A DNA stretch of 64,000 nucleotides, from the NCBI RefSeq assembly GCF_900142215.1, contig NZ_FRAC01000030.1, positions 18,824-82,823 of the forward strand, read 5' to 3'. This DNA is from Anaerocolumna jejuensis DSM 15929 (GTDB lineage Bacteria; Bacillota; Clostridia; Lachnospirales; Lachnospiraceae). The notes beneath the pieces were generated by a model that saw nothing but the letters and a program-made list of their open reading frames with translations, was not told the DNA's origin and ran no database searches. This document shows positions 8,602-16,599 of the stretch, one piece after another. Position 1 is the first letter of the stretch; the number at the start of each line of letters is the position of its first letter. Both the position numbers and the translations under genes were made by a program.

Positions 8602-8696
8602 CCATGCATATCGTAAGCCCACCTACGATACTGCTCAAATAAAAAGTGAAAATTGCTTTTAATTTTTACATTATGCCTTCCCAACGCGCCGCAAGA
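8602..8696. repeat. Dispersed multi-hairpin intergenic repeat, copy near MORN gene
   Basis: Aligns with 16672-16765: CATGCATA, then a small hairpin, then ACTGC, an A-rich stretch, AAAATTGCTTTTAATTTT, and ATGCCTTCCCAACGCGCCGCAAG. The hairpin in this copy is ATCGTA/TACGAT; in the other it is CGCAAG/CTTGCG, so the stem is kept although its bases changed. It fills most of the gap between the genes starting at 8592 and ending at 8711. Confidence 0.65.
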
Positions 8697-8710
8697 CTAT
8701 CACTTTCCTA

Positions 8711-9148
8711 TTAATAAATAAATTCAAACTCATACTCCATCACATGGTATTCCAGATTCAAATACGGTATTATCCTTTCAACATACCAGTTAAAATCAGG
8801 GATTTTGTCCTTTTCTCCTATATATTTAGTATGGATGTTCAATGCAAAAGAAAAATCACTCTTATTAAACATCAGCAGGTGTCCACCAATGTCCGTGTTT
8901 TCCCAGTATAATTCTACCCCCACTATCTCTTTCGCATAATCTTTTTCATCCACCAGTTTAATAAATTCACCTAAGGTAATATTTGATGTTGTCCAATCAT
9001 ACATATCGTCATCCTTTAAAGGTAAAAATGTGATTTTACCATCTTTATGGATATTCCATCCAAATTTTAGTAATAGGTTTATAACTTCTTTACAGTTAAA
9101 CAATTTATTTGAATCTAACTTCACATTTAGCGAAACTGAAGACGACAC
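8711..9148 (-). CDS. Small soluble protein of unknown family, orphan immunity-like
   Basis: 145 residues from GTG 9146-9148, supported by GGAGG seven nt upstream (9156-9160). Mixed alpha/beta with a conserved-looking core INLLLKFGWNIHKDGKITFL, DDDMYDW and YWENTDIGGHLLMF. No signal peptide or membrane segment. The acidic C-terminus ends VMEYEFEFIY. I know no function; its size, acidity and place in the row suggest immunity against a toxin not encoded here. Confidence 0.7.
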   Translation of the reverse strand: MSSSVSLNVKLDSNKLFNCKEVINLLLKFGWNIHKDGKITFLPLKDDDMYDWTTSNITLGEFIKLVDEKDYAKEIVGVELYWENTDIGGHLLMFNKSDFSFALNIHTKYIGEKDKIPDFNWYVERIIPYLNLEYHVMEYEFEFIY

Positions 9149-9324
9149 TTTTAAGCCTCCTTATTTGAAATTCTATAAAAGAAATTTTTTATAAGCCAAT
9201 CTATTATAATCATGGTACTTTTCACTACCTTGCTTTGTTTTATTCTGTTACCCTATATTATAGGCTTTATTTGGCTGCTACTCTTGGCGTAGGCCGTGCT
9301 GCTAGTAAGCATTTTAAAGCAAAT

Positions 9325-9774
9325 TTATGATCTTGCAATATCTGCTTCTAATATTTCAAATGGAAACTCAAAATAATAATAATCCTTGAGTTCTGATGAA
9401 TAAAATTTGCCATTATCCTTTTTTATAATTACATTTGATCCATTTCCCAACAACAATAAATTGCAATCCGACTTCATTGTTATTTCTTTTATTACTCTGA
9501 AAATGATATCTAATGCATCACTATAGAATTTACTAAAAACTTGAATACGAGCGCTTAGATTTGCTTTAAAATTAAAGTCTTCTTCTATTACATCTAAACC
9601 AAAGATTTCTTCCAAGTCCAGACTAATCGTCATACATTGAAAACACAAACTAATATCATCTTCGCTATGTTTAAATGTAAAATCAACCTTCAGATTTTTT
9701 TCCAGTATCCCTTTTAAAAAGTATCCGTATTCCTCTTGTGTTTTAATACTAAATAATAATAATTCAAAATCCAT
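9325..9774 (-). CDS. Small protein resembling SitI3-like immunity proteins
   Basis: 149 residues with GGGAG upstream of ATG. The first half is beta-rich (FELLLFSIKTQEEYGYFLKG, FKHSEDDISLCFQC); the second half has a helix IIFRVIKEITM followed by NLLLLGNGSNVIIKKDNGKF. The arrangement of a C-terminal helix and a short LLLxGNG strand recalls SitI3-type immunity proteins, but this is a loose likeness read by eye. No signal peptide. Spacing to its neighbours (50 bp and 176 bp) suggests separate acquisition rather than a tight operon. Confidence 0.65.
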   Translation of the reverse strand: MDFELLLFSIKTQEEYGYFLKGILEKNLKVDFTFKHSEDDISLCFQCMTISLDLEEIFGLDVIEEDFNFKANLSARIQVFSKFYSDALDIIFRVIKEITMKSDCNLLLLGNGSNVIIKKDNGKFYSSELKDYYYFEFPFEILEADIARS

Positions 9775-9823
9775 TTATTTTCTCCCTGATTATCAAAAAT
9801 CGAATACTTCTTCCATCTTTAAA

Positions 9824-10195
9824 TTATTCTCTAGCGATATAAACAACATTGTCATTATCAATTGCATTACTCAAAAGATTGCAAATTTCTTCTGTTACCC
9901 TTTTAGATTCCTGAAACCGAAATTCTGCCTTTTCAGTTTGTTTAATCTGCTGCAATGCTTTTATAGTATTAGGTATTTTCCATGGACTTTCATCATACCA
10001 CCCTACGACAAGATTATAACAATACGCTAAGCCAGTCCAACCGCTTGCTTCTGGCTCGATTTTATCCATGATATCGTCAAAATATCCATCCCATATTCTT
10101 ATGATGTTTCTATTGCCACTGTCAAGAATCTGAATAAATTGAATTTCTCCTTCTCCTTCATACCCTGTATAAAAGTCCCAAACTTCATTATCCAT
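9824..10195 (-). CDS. Small acidic protein, unknown family, orphan immunity-like
   Basis: 123 residues, AGGAGG six nt before ATG. Begins MDNEVWDFYTGYEGEGEIQF; later IIRIWDGYFDDIMDKIEPEAS and GLAYCYNLVVGWYDESPW. Rich in Trp, Asp and Glu, no signal peptide, no motif I can assign. It lies 49 bp upstream of the gene at 9325-9774 on the same strand and may be cotranscribed with it. Function as immunity is inference from the neighbourhood. Confidence 0.65.
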   Translation of the reverse strand: MDNEVWDFYTGYEGEGEIQFIQILDSGNRNIIRIWDGYFDDIMDKIEPEASGWTGLAYCYNLVVGWYDESPWKIPNTIKALQQIKQTEKAEFRFQESKRVTEEICNLLSNAIDNDNVVYIARE

Positions 10196-10247
10196 CTCTA
10201 CCTCCTATGTAAAACGCCAACTAATCCCCAATTAATATTCTTTATAT

Positions 10248-10320
10248 CCAAAAACCTCCAAGGTGAGTAATTCTATCTTACTTCAATTTGGAGGTTTAGA
10301 CAATCTTTGGGATGTTACTC
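10248..10320 (-). terminator. Hairpin terminator of the gene ending at 10323, duplicated at 2757-2828
   Basis: The outer stem AAACCTCCAA/TTTGGAGGTTT (about 10251-10296) with an inner GAGTAA/TTACTT stem is followed on the minus strand by TTTTTGG, a plausible intrinsic terminator. The flanking ACAATCTTTGG block also matches the copy at 2757-2828, so the duplicated unit is larger than the hairpin. Confidence 0.65.
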
Positions 10321-10322
10321 TA

Positions 10323-10592
10323 TCATTTTTTTGCTGACGATAAGCTTCTTATAATTATTTTAGCCACTTGTAAATTTTTATTAGTCTGTTGTAAATACTC
10401 TGCCAGTTCCAATAAATATTTCTTTTCATTCTTAGTACAATTCGATAAATAGAATTTTGTAATTTCTGTATCTAATAAAAATAATTCCACGATACCTTCA
10501 GCATACAAATCCATATTCTGCGGAAAGAAATAAATTCTGCCTAGCTTTTTTCGTACTTCCGAGCGAAATTCATAAAACGACTCCATGTCCAT
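10323..10592 (-). CDS. Small helical protein, unknown, orphan immunity-like
   Basis: 89 residues, GGAG seven nt before ATG, starting 12 bp after the stop of 10605-10907, so the two are likely coupled. Readable motif IYFFPQNMDLYAEG near residues 20-34, similar to GYFFPQNFDLWDED in the candidate immunity protein at 3451-3882. The C-terminal half is helical (YLLELAEYLQQ, VAKIIIRSL). No signal peptide. It may be a split partner or a shortened relative of an immunity family. Confidence 0.6.
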   Translation of the reverse strand: MDMESFYEFRSEVRKKLGRIYFFPQNMDLYAEGIVELFLLDTEITKFYLSNCTKNEKKYLLELAEYLQQTNKNLQVAKIIIRSLSSAKK

Positions 10593-10604
10593 TGTTTTGC
10601 TCCA

Positions 10605-10907
10605 TTATTCCATATACTCTTTTGCTAATTCTATATCTGATTCCATATTTAATTCAGGGTATTTATGATTTAAATCATACAATACCTGAATAAACTTTGG
10701 GCTTTTCAAATTATATGATATATCCTCAAAAATCTCACTTATGTAATACAATTGATTCTCGGTACATCCTTTTAAGAAACATATCGTTTCATCTAAATTT
10801 TGGCTCAATAATTCAGTTAATTCTTCCCATATTTTATATATTACAGGGTCATTTTCTTCTATCAATGCTCTCTCACATAATAAATCTATTACTTTTTCCT
10901 GATCCAC
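10605..10907 (-). CDS. Small helical protein, unknown, orphan immunity-like
   Basis: 100 residues from GTG 10905-10907 with AGGTGATAG upstream. All-helical and acidic: EENDPVIYKIWEELTELL, then CFLKGCTENQLYYISEIFED and KFIQVLYDLNHKYPE. Together with the next gene (10323-10592) it forms a two-gene unit ended by the hairpin at 10248-10320. I do not recognise the family; the architecture resembles HEAT-like immunity proteins. Confidence 0.6.
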   Translation of the reverse strand: MDQEKVIDLLCERALIEENDPVIYKIWEELTELLSQNLDETICFLKGCTENQLYYISEIFEDISYNLKSPKFIQVLYDLNHKYPELNMESDIELAKEYME

Positions 10908-10985
10908 TATCTATCACCTCTTTGAGTACTCCTGCTGCATTTCTTTGGAAATATGGTATTATTAAGAATAACATATTCGCTCCCC

Positions 10986-11117
10986 TTACTCAATGAATCC
11001 TTTATAGAATTCATTGCTTTTTGTAAGATGAATCCGACTGAAAACATTGATATATTCCCCATAATACTCCTGTTCCCAACCAACTGTTAAGCCAAAAACT
11101 TCTTCGAAATGCGTTTT
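10986..11117 (-). pseudogene. C-terminal remnant of a decayed small gene
   Basis: The minus strand reads 43 sense codons, KTHFEEVFGLTVGWEQEYYG then INVFSRIHLTKSNEFYKGFIE, with TAA at 10986-10988. A stop codon (11118-11120) lies directly upstream and there is no start or ribosome binding site. The composition is protein-like. It probably is the tail of another immunity-like gene whose 5' part was lost when the neighbouring terminator segment was joined. Confidence 0.45.
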
Positions 11118-11131
11118 TTACTTCACAGCAT

Positions 11132-11180
11132 AAAAAAGGGACCGTTTCTCCGCTAAAAGGTTAGCTTCGAAACAGTCCCT
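11132..11180 (-). terminator. Terminator of the CD3324-type gene
   Basis: Stem AGGGACNGTTTC/GAAACNGTCCCT (11137-11180) followed on the minus strand by TTTTTTATG. It lies 126 bp after the stop at 11306 and marks the border between the accessory island and the housekeeping block. Confidence 0.75.
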
Positions 11181-11305
11181 CCTTACTCCTTAGAGTTTAA
11201 ACACCTCTAATTTGTGATACAATACAACCATCCCCTTTCCTCATGGAATCGACCGGTCAACTGTATTATCTCACAGCCTCCTTAGCATTACCAGGGTAAG
11301 AATGA

Positions 11306-11575
11306 TTATATCTGATTTTTCTTATATATAATTTTTCTAATAGTATCTTCGCTCAGATGATATTCCTCCGATAATTCTTTAACCGGTTCTCCCTGCATGA
11401 ATAAGCAGGTAATTTCTTCATTTCTCTTATCAATCCATTCGCGGGTTCCGCTTAAACGTCCCCAGCCTGCCTTGCTGCTCCTCTTAGGGATATAAACAAG
11501 ACATCCTTCAGCATATTGCTGTACTTCCTTTAACAGTTGGTCCGGCAATACATCTGCTCCTTTTTTGTAAGTCAA
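11306..11575 (-). CDS. CD3324-type small DNA-binding protein (Mor-like helix-turn-helix)
   Basis: 89 residues from TTG 11573-11575, supported by GGAGG nine nt upstream. It has the conserved pattern of the CD3324 family: MTYKKGADVLPDQLLKEVQQY, then YIPKRSSKAGWGRLSGTREW, and a C-terminal helix-turn-helix (VKELSEEYHLSEDTIRKIIY, residues 66-85). These are widespread in Clostridia next to unrelated genes; the regulated target is unknown. The gene stands alone, with its own terminator at 11132-11180. The 375 bp upstream hold only an AT-rich promoter-like stretch and a short ORF discussed under rejected items. Confidence 0.8.
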   Translation of the reverse strand: MTYKKGADVLPDQLLKEVQQYAEGCLVYIPKRSSKAGWGRLSGTREWIDKRNEEITCLFMQGEPVKELSEEYHLSEDTIRKIIYKKNQI

Positions 11576-11950
11576 ACAGCATTCCCTCCATTACAATAAT
11601 ACGATTAACACTACGAAATACAAAGCTTCCCATGTAAAGCCACCTCCTTATGCGTTTTGATTTATATTGTTTTCTTAAACAGTAATCAGTATATCATAGA
11701 TGGTTGTGGATTTCCAGTTTTTTGTTGCTATTTATCTGCAATTTTTCATAGAAATATCTATTTTTTAATTAAAACATTTTATAATTTTAATTGAAGGATT
11801 TTTAATTATAAGATATAATTCTTTATTAATATCAGAAAAGAATCAACTTTAAATCTAATTTCAGTAAGAATCCGAAAATGGATATCATATATTTGTAATA
11901 GTGAATTGAAAGAACACTCTTAAACATTAATCCATAGAAAGGAAACGATT

Positions 11951-12748
11951 ATGAAGAAGCTGCTAGAGGAACAAATAAAAGAAGTAGAAAAAAAAGAAGA
12001 ACATTTCCTTCAGGCTAAGGATGATTCTTATTTTAAGACCAAAATTAATCCCCTCCTTGAAAAGGTAAGGGATAAAATTCCGGATAATCTGAAGGAAACA
12101 CTGGATAAAGCCTTTTTTAAGGCCTTTGAACTAATTTATGATAAGGGAATCGACGTTATCGAAAAAACCTACAACAAAGACAGACTCCGGGTAGATTATG
12201 ATATTAATAACCATGCCGTTAACAGAAAGCTGACAAAAAAACACCTGAAAGAGCTGGATAAACCTTCCCTTTCTTCCAGCCGGTTTAATTCTACCTTTTC
12301 CGCAGTGGAAGGAGGCATATTAGGAATACTCGGAATCGGCCTGCCGGATATTCCGGTTTTTCTGGCCCTTATAATTAAATCCGTAAACGAGATTTCCATA
12401 AGCTATGGTTTTCCCTATGACACGGAAAAAGAAAAGGCTTATATCTGCCTTCTGATACAGGCTGCCCTGTTGCAGGGAAAGAAACAGGAGGAGCTTAATT
12501 TAAGAGTGGATCAACTGGCCGGACAGATAGACAGCGGAGCACTTCCTTCTGTGGATGTCAAGAAGGAGATGAAGGCTGCTTCCTCCTGTTTTTCCGAGGT
12601 ACTTCTTACCGCCAAATTCATTCAGGGTACTCCCTTGATCGGTGTAGTAGGCGGTATTGTAAATCATAGCTATATCAACAGGATTACGGCCTACAGCAGG
12701 CTGAAATACAAGAAACGCTATCTGCAAAAGAGAATGAAAGAAGCGTAA
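11951..12748 (+). CDS. EcsC family protein
   Basis: 265 residues on the plus strand, with AAAGGA upstream of ATG. Basic, helical N-terminus to about residue 95. The EcsC-type core then has a Gly-rich amphipathic segment (FSAVEGGILGILGIGLPDIP, 115-134) and a helix FLALIIKSVNEISISYGFPY. A second hydrophobic stretch FIQGTPLIGVVGGIVNHSYI follows near 225-245. EcsC proteins are membrane-associated and of uncertain function; some are linked to ABC exporters or lipid handling. Monocistronic, ended by the hairpin at 12757-12826. Confidence 0.8.
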   Translation: MKKLLEEQIKEVEKKEEHFLQAKDDSYFKTKINPLLEKVRDKIPDNLKETLDKAFFKAFELIYDKGIDVIEKTYNKDRLRVDYDINNHAVNRKLTKKHLKELDKPSLSSSRFNSTFSAVEGGILGILGIGLPDIPVFLALIIKSVNEISISYGFPYDTEKEKAYICLLIQAALLQGKKQEELNLRVDQLAGQIDSGALPSVDVKKEMKAASSCFSEVLLTAKFIQGTPLIGVVGGIVNHSYINRITAYSRLKYKKRYLQKRMKEA

Positions 12749-12756
12749 ATTCATAA

Positions 12757-12826
12757 ACCCCTTAGTGGATGACTTATCCGCTCCAAAGGCTTATTGGCTT
12801 TGGAACCAGGTCATTTTCTAAGGGGT
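12757..12826 (+). terminator. Branched terminator hairpin, probably shared by two convergent genes
   Basis: Outer stem ACCCCTTAG/CTAAGGGGT, an inner GATGAC/GGTCAT stem and a third CCAAAG/CTTTGG stem form a long hairpin followed by CTTTATTTC. It sits between the EcsC gene (plus) and rlmB (minus). Confidence 0.65.
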
Positions 12827-12904
12827 CTTTATTTCTATCCAAAGGCAGAAAAGTTCCGGATAAATCCTTCCCCAAAAGCCCTATTATCATTCATATAATT
12901 GATA

Positions 12905-13645
12905 TTAAGCCATTCTTTGCCTTACAATCTCATAAGCAAGTATTCCCATAGCCACAGATGCATTTAAGGAATCAATGTTTCCAAACATAGGAATCTTAGC
13001 CATGTAATCACACTTTTCCTTAACCAGCCTTCCAACGCCTTCGCCTTCGCTGCCGATAACAAGGCCGATTGGTCCCTTCAAATTCTGCTTATACATCACT
13101 TCGCCTTCCATATCCGCACATACAAACCAAAGACCCTTTTCCTTCAGCTCTTCGATGGCAACTGAAAGATTGGTAACCTTCGCCACGGGAATATAATTGA
13201 TTGCCCCTGCGGAGGTCTTGGCAACAGTGGCGGTTAGTCCTACTGCTCTTCTTTTTGGTATAATAACTCCATGAGCCCCTGCCTGATTGGCGGTACGAAG
13301 GATTGCTCCTAAATTATGCGGGTCTTCTATTCCGTCCAGGAGAATAATAAAGGGCGGCTCCCCCTTTTCTTCTGCCGCTTTTAGAATATCCTCTACCTCT
13401 GCATATTCATAGGCTGCGGCATAGGCTATAACCCCCTGATGCTTCCCGGTTTCTGAAAGCTGGTCAAGTCTTTCCTTTTTCACAAAGTTAAGGATGGTGT
13501 CACCCTTCCTTGCCTCTCTTAAGATGGACTTGATAGGACCGTCCTGACAACCATCCAGGATAAATAACCTGTCAATGGTCTTTCCCGAGCGAAATGCCTC
13601 CAAAACAGCATTTCTTCCTTCTATGGTAAGTTCTTCGTACCTCAT
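12905..13645 (-). CDS. rlmB: 23S rRNA (guanosine-2'-O-)-methyltransferase RlmB, SPOUT/TrmH family
   Basis: 246 residues from ATG 13643-13645, chosen because AAAGGAG lies 5 nt upstream; an upstream in-frame ATG lacks one. N-terminal RNA-binding substrate domain (EGRNAVLEAFRSGKTIDRLFI) to about residue 80, then the knotted SPOUT domain with NLGAILRTANQAGAHGV, IGSEGEGVGRLVKEKCD and the closing NASVAMGILAYEIVRQR. The enzyme methylates a guanosine in domain V of 23S rRNA using SAM. Last gene of the cysE-cysS-mrnC-rlmB order; a 190-bp gap separates it from mrnC. Confidence 0.93.
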   Translation of the reverse strand: MRYEELTIEGRNAVLEAFRSGKTIDRLFILDGCQDGPIKSILREARKGDTILNFVKKERLDQLSETGKHQGVIAYAAAYEYAEVEDILKAAEEKGEPPFIILLDGIEDPHNLGAILRTANQAGAHGVIIPKRRAVGLTATVAKTSAGAINYIPVAKVTNLSVAIEELKEKGLWFVCADMEGEVMYKQNLKGPIGLVIGSEGEGVGRLVKEKCDYMAKIPMFGNIDSLNASVAMGILAYEIVRQRMA

Positions 13646-13834
13646 TTTAACTCCTTTCGTAATATCAAACCTTTGATTTGATATTTCTAAATAGGTAGTT
13701 GAAAAATAACGCATTTTTCAACCTAACCTCTTTTCTGAATAACCAATCTATTCATATTTAACTGAACATACTCTGTCTAAAAACTATTTCTTTATAAATT
13801 GTAAGCCTGCTTACGGCATAAATAAATATTTCAA

Positions 13835-14338
13835 CTATTCTGTTAATTCACAGTCTTGCTGTACCTGCTTTTCAGGTTCTTTCTTTTTTGCCTCTGCTCC
13901 TGTGCCTCTTCTTTCAAGCCCTACTTTTATAAGCTCAAGAACCCGGTCAAGCCTGTTATCCAGATACAAATATCCCACCAAAGCTTCCAATCCCGTTGCA
14001 GAGCGGTAGTCTGATATGGAAGCATTTTTGGCAGTTGTAAAAGATTTGGCATTGCGCCCTCTTTTATAAACAGAAAGCTCCTCTTCCGTAAGCATGTCCG
14101 CAATTCCGTGGTAAAGCTCCATCTGAGCAGAAGCCTTGACAAGGCTGCTTACTCTTTTATGAAGCTTATTCACCGGTGCATTTCCCTGTTCTACCACCAA
14201 AGTCCTGATAATCAAATCGTATACTACATCCCCGATAAAGGCAAGCGTTAAAGGGGAATATGTCTTTAAATCCGTATCCGGCAGGGAAAAGGTCTCCTTT
14301 ATGTTACGGATTACGCCATCCTCTATGCCCTTTTCCAT
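13835..14338 (-). CDS. mrnC: Mini-ribonuclease III
   Basis: 167 residues with GAAGGTG before ATG. It is a stand-alone RNase III catalytic domain without a double-stranded RNA-binding domain: SPLTLAFIGDVVYDLIIRTLVV holds the acidic signature, then KLHKRVSSLVKASAQM and LEALVGYLYLDNRLDRV. Mini-III matures 23S rRNA ends. Its start overlaps the 3' end of cysS by 16 bp, so translation is probably coupled. The C-terminal 25 residues are charged and probably disordered. Confidence 0.93.
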   Translation of the reverse strand: MEKGIEDGVIRNIKETFSLPDTDLKTYSPLTLAFIGDVVYDLIIRTLVVEQGNAPVNKLHKRVSSLVKASAQMELYHGIADMLTEEELSVYKRGRNAKSFTTAKNASISDYRSATGLEALVGYLYLDNRLDRVLELIKVGLERRGTGAEAKKKEPEKQVQQDCELTE

Positions 14339-15762
14339 CGTACACCTTCTCTTGTATCTTCTAATAAAATTCCCTTCTCAAGGAGCAGATTTCTGATTTC
14401 ATCCGACCTTTTAAAGTCCTTCTGCTTTCTTGCCTCCTGGCGCTCTTTGATAAGCTGTTCAATCTCCTCATCCAGGAGTTCTTCCTTTTTAAGAGCTTTA
14501 ATTCCAAGAACGCCGCACAATAAGGTTATCCTATCCAGTAATTCTTTCAAAAAGGCAGGAGAAGACTCCTTTGTACCGTAGGTATTAGAAAGCTTTACCA
14601 GTTCGAATATAGCAGATACTGCATCCGCAGTATTAAAATCATCCTCCATTGCTGCTTCGAATTTCTCCTGAAGCTTTGCACTTTCTTTTAAAAGCTCCTC
14701 TTCTTCCTTGGAAAGAGCTTGACTGCCTCCCGTTGACAGCCCGCTGACCATCTCACATTCAATTTTCCCAGCTGTATCTATCAAATGCTCCAAATTAGCT
14801 GCTGCCGTCTGAATTCTATCCAGGGCATTTTTAGATGCTTCCATAAGATCCCTGTTAAAGTTTATGGGGCTTCTGTAGTGAGCACTTAACATAAAGAAAC
14901 GCAGTACCTGAAGATCATAGCTCTGGCTGATATCCCTGACAGTAAAAAAGTTTCCGGTGGATTTGGACATTTTCTTATTGTCTATATTTAAAAATCCATT
15001 GTGCATCCAATATCTGGCGAATTCTTTTCCGTTGCAGGCCTCGCTCTGTGCAATCTCATTTTCGTGATGGGGAAAGATCAAATCCTCACCGCCTGCATGG
15101 ATATCGATTTCTTCCCCTAAATACTTCTTGCTCATGACCGAGCATTCGATATGCCAGCCGGGTCTTCCCTCACTCCAGGGAGATTCCCAAAAGGGTTCTC
15201 CTTCCTTCTTCGGCTTCCAGAGCACAAAATCCATGGGGTCTTCTTTATCTTCATTTACAGCAATACGTATTCCGGCTTCCAGATCGTCGATGTTTTTCTT
15301 TGAAAGCTTACCATAATCCGGAAAGCTTCTGGTACGGAAATATACCGTGCCGTTTTTCTCATAGGCATGCCCCTTTTCAATAAGAGCAGCAATCATCTCG
15401 ACCATTCCGTCAATTTCTTCCGTTGCTTTCGGATTACGGGTAGCGGGCTCTACATTTAACCCTTCCACATCCTTATTAAATTCCCGGATATAACGCTCGG
15501 ATATCTCTGCGGCAGTTTTACCCTCATCGATTGCCTTCTTGATAATCTTGTCGTCTACATCCGTAAAATTGGAGACAAAATTCACATCATATCCTTTATA
15601 CTCAAAATAACGTCTTACGGTATCAAAAATTATTATCGGCCTTGCATTGCCGATATGGATATAGTTATAGACAGTGGGGCCGCAGACGTACATCTTTACC
15701 TTGCCCTCTTCCAAAGGAATAAATTCTTCTTTTTTCTTTGTCAGGGTATTATAGATTTTCAT
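14323..15762 (-). CDS. cysS: Cysteinyl-tRNA synthetase
   Basis: 479 residues from ATG 15760-15762, preceded by GAGG at 5-6 nt; an earlier in-frame ATG lacks a ribosome binding site. Class Ia synthetase with zinc ligand motif YVCGPTVYNYIHIGNAR (HIGH motif near residues 34-37), FVSNFTDVDDKI, the Zn-binding WHIECS and GGEDLIFPHHENE stretches, and KMSKSTGN. DALR-like helical C-terminus. It charges tRNA-Cys. Second gene after cysE; both sit behind the Cys T-box at 16867-17092. Confidence 0.96.
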   Translation of the reverse strand: MKIYNTLTKKKEEFIPLEEGKVKMYVCGPTVYNYIHIGNARPIIIFDTVRRYFEYKGYDVNFVSNFTDVDDKIIKKAIDEGKTAAEISERYIREFNKDVEGLNVEPATRNPKATEEIDGMVEMIAALIEKGHAYEKNGTVYFRTRSFPDYGKLSKKNIDDLEAGIRIAVNEDKEDPMDFVLWKPKKEGEPFWESPWSEGRPGWHIECSVMSKKYLGEEIDIHAGGEDLIFPHHENEIAQSEACNGKEFARYWMHNGFLNIDNKKMSKSTGNFFTVRDISQSYDLQVLRFFMLSAHYRSPINFNRDLMEASKNALDRIQTAAANLEHLIDTAGKIECEMVSGLSTGGSQALSKEEEELLKESAKLQEKFEAAMEDDFNTADAVSAIFELVKLSNTYGTKESSPAFLKELLDRITLLCGVLGIKALKKEELLDEEIEQLIKERQEARKQKDFKRSDEIRNLLLEKGILLEDTREGVRWKRA

Positions 15763-15872
15763 AGTAACCTCTTTCCTAATAATCATTTTTGATTTCATTT
15801 TCTTTATAGTATAGTTTTAAAATTTTTATTTGAAATGGATACCCATGTTCTTCATACTTTTATTATTTCCTG

Positions 15873-16583
15873 TTACAGCATACTGTTGTCAAAGGAGATT
15901 TCCTCACTAGGCCTGTTATTCAAGGACTCCATCATCTTAAATTCATACTGGAGTTGTTTGATTTCTTCCGTTAAACGGCAGTTTTCCGCCCTTAAGCTTA
16001 AGAGTTCTGTAAATACAGGGTCCGGCAGATGCACCTGGTCCATGTCTTCTCTTGGCACCTTCAGATTATCCCGCTTGACCACATGCCCCGGAACGCCAAC
16101 AACAGTAGAATTAGCCGGTACCTCCGAAAGAACTACGGAGCCAGCTCCTATTTTGGAATTTTCTCCTACCGTAAAGGAACCAAGAATCTTGGCCCCGGCG
16201 CTGACCATAACATTATTTTCAAGGGTCGGATGCCTTTTTCCGCTTTCCTTCCCGGTTCCTCCCAGGGTCACTCCCTGATACAGGGTGACATTATCGCCCA
16301 CAATGGCGGTTTCTCCAATTACCACTCCATGCCCATGGTCAATAAACAATCCTTTTCCTATCGTTGCCCCCGGATGAATCTCTATTCCCGTCTTTCTGGC
16401 AGTTCTCTGGGAAAGCCACCTGGCCAGAAAATAATGCTTATGCTCATAGAATTTGTGCGCTATACGATATCTGAGTATTGCCTTAAAGCTTGGATATAAA
16501 AATATCTCCCATGAGGATTTTATAGCGGGATCCCGCTCTCTTATGATTTCAATTTCTCCCTTTATATATTTTATGATACCCAT
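15873..16583 (-). CDS. cysE: Serine O-acetyltransferase
   Basis: 236 residues from ATG 16581-16583, chosen because GGAGG lies 5 nt upstream. N-terminal helices (IKYIKGEIEIIRERDPAIKS) are followed by left-handed beta-helix hexapeptide repeats (IHPGATIGKGLFIDHGHGVV, IGETAIVGDNVTLYQGVTLG) with the catalytic DHG-HG region. It acetylates L-serine with acetyl-CoA, the first step of cysteine synthesis. It is the first gene after the T-box, though separated from it by about 280 bp filled with repeats. Confidence 0.94.
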   Translation of the reverse strand: MGIIKYIKGEIEIIRERDPAIKSSWEIFLYPSFKAILRYRIAHKFYEHKHYFLARWLSQRTARKTGIEIHPGATIGKGLFIDHGHGVVIGETAIVGDNVTLYQGVTLGGTGKESGKRHPTLENNVMVSAGAKILGSFTVGENSKIGAGSVVLSEVPANSTVVGVPGHVVKRDNLKVPREDMDQVHLPDPVFTELLSLRAENCRLTEEIKQLQYEFKMMESLNNRPSEEISFDNSML

Positions 16584-16599
16584 AATAACCTCCATACAT

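Noticed and set aside
9255..9328. Plus-strand scrap reading LAATLGVGRAASKHFKANL before a stop
   Set aside because: Could be toxin-tail debris, but it is only about 20 codons long, lies on the opposite strand to the island and has no frame context.
11508..11633. 41-codon minus-strand ORF behind a very good AAGGAGGTGG site, overlapping the start of the CD3324-type gene out of frame
   Set aside because: No recognisable protein features and it overlaps the conserved gene; it could be a leader peptide, but nothing beyond the ribosome binding site supports it.
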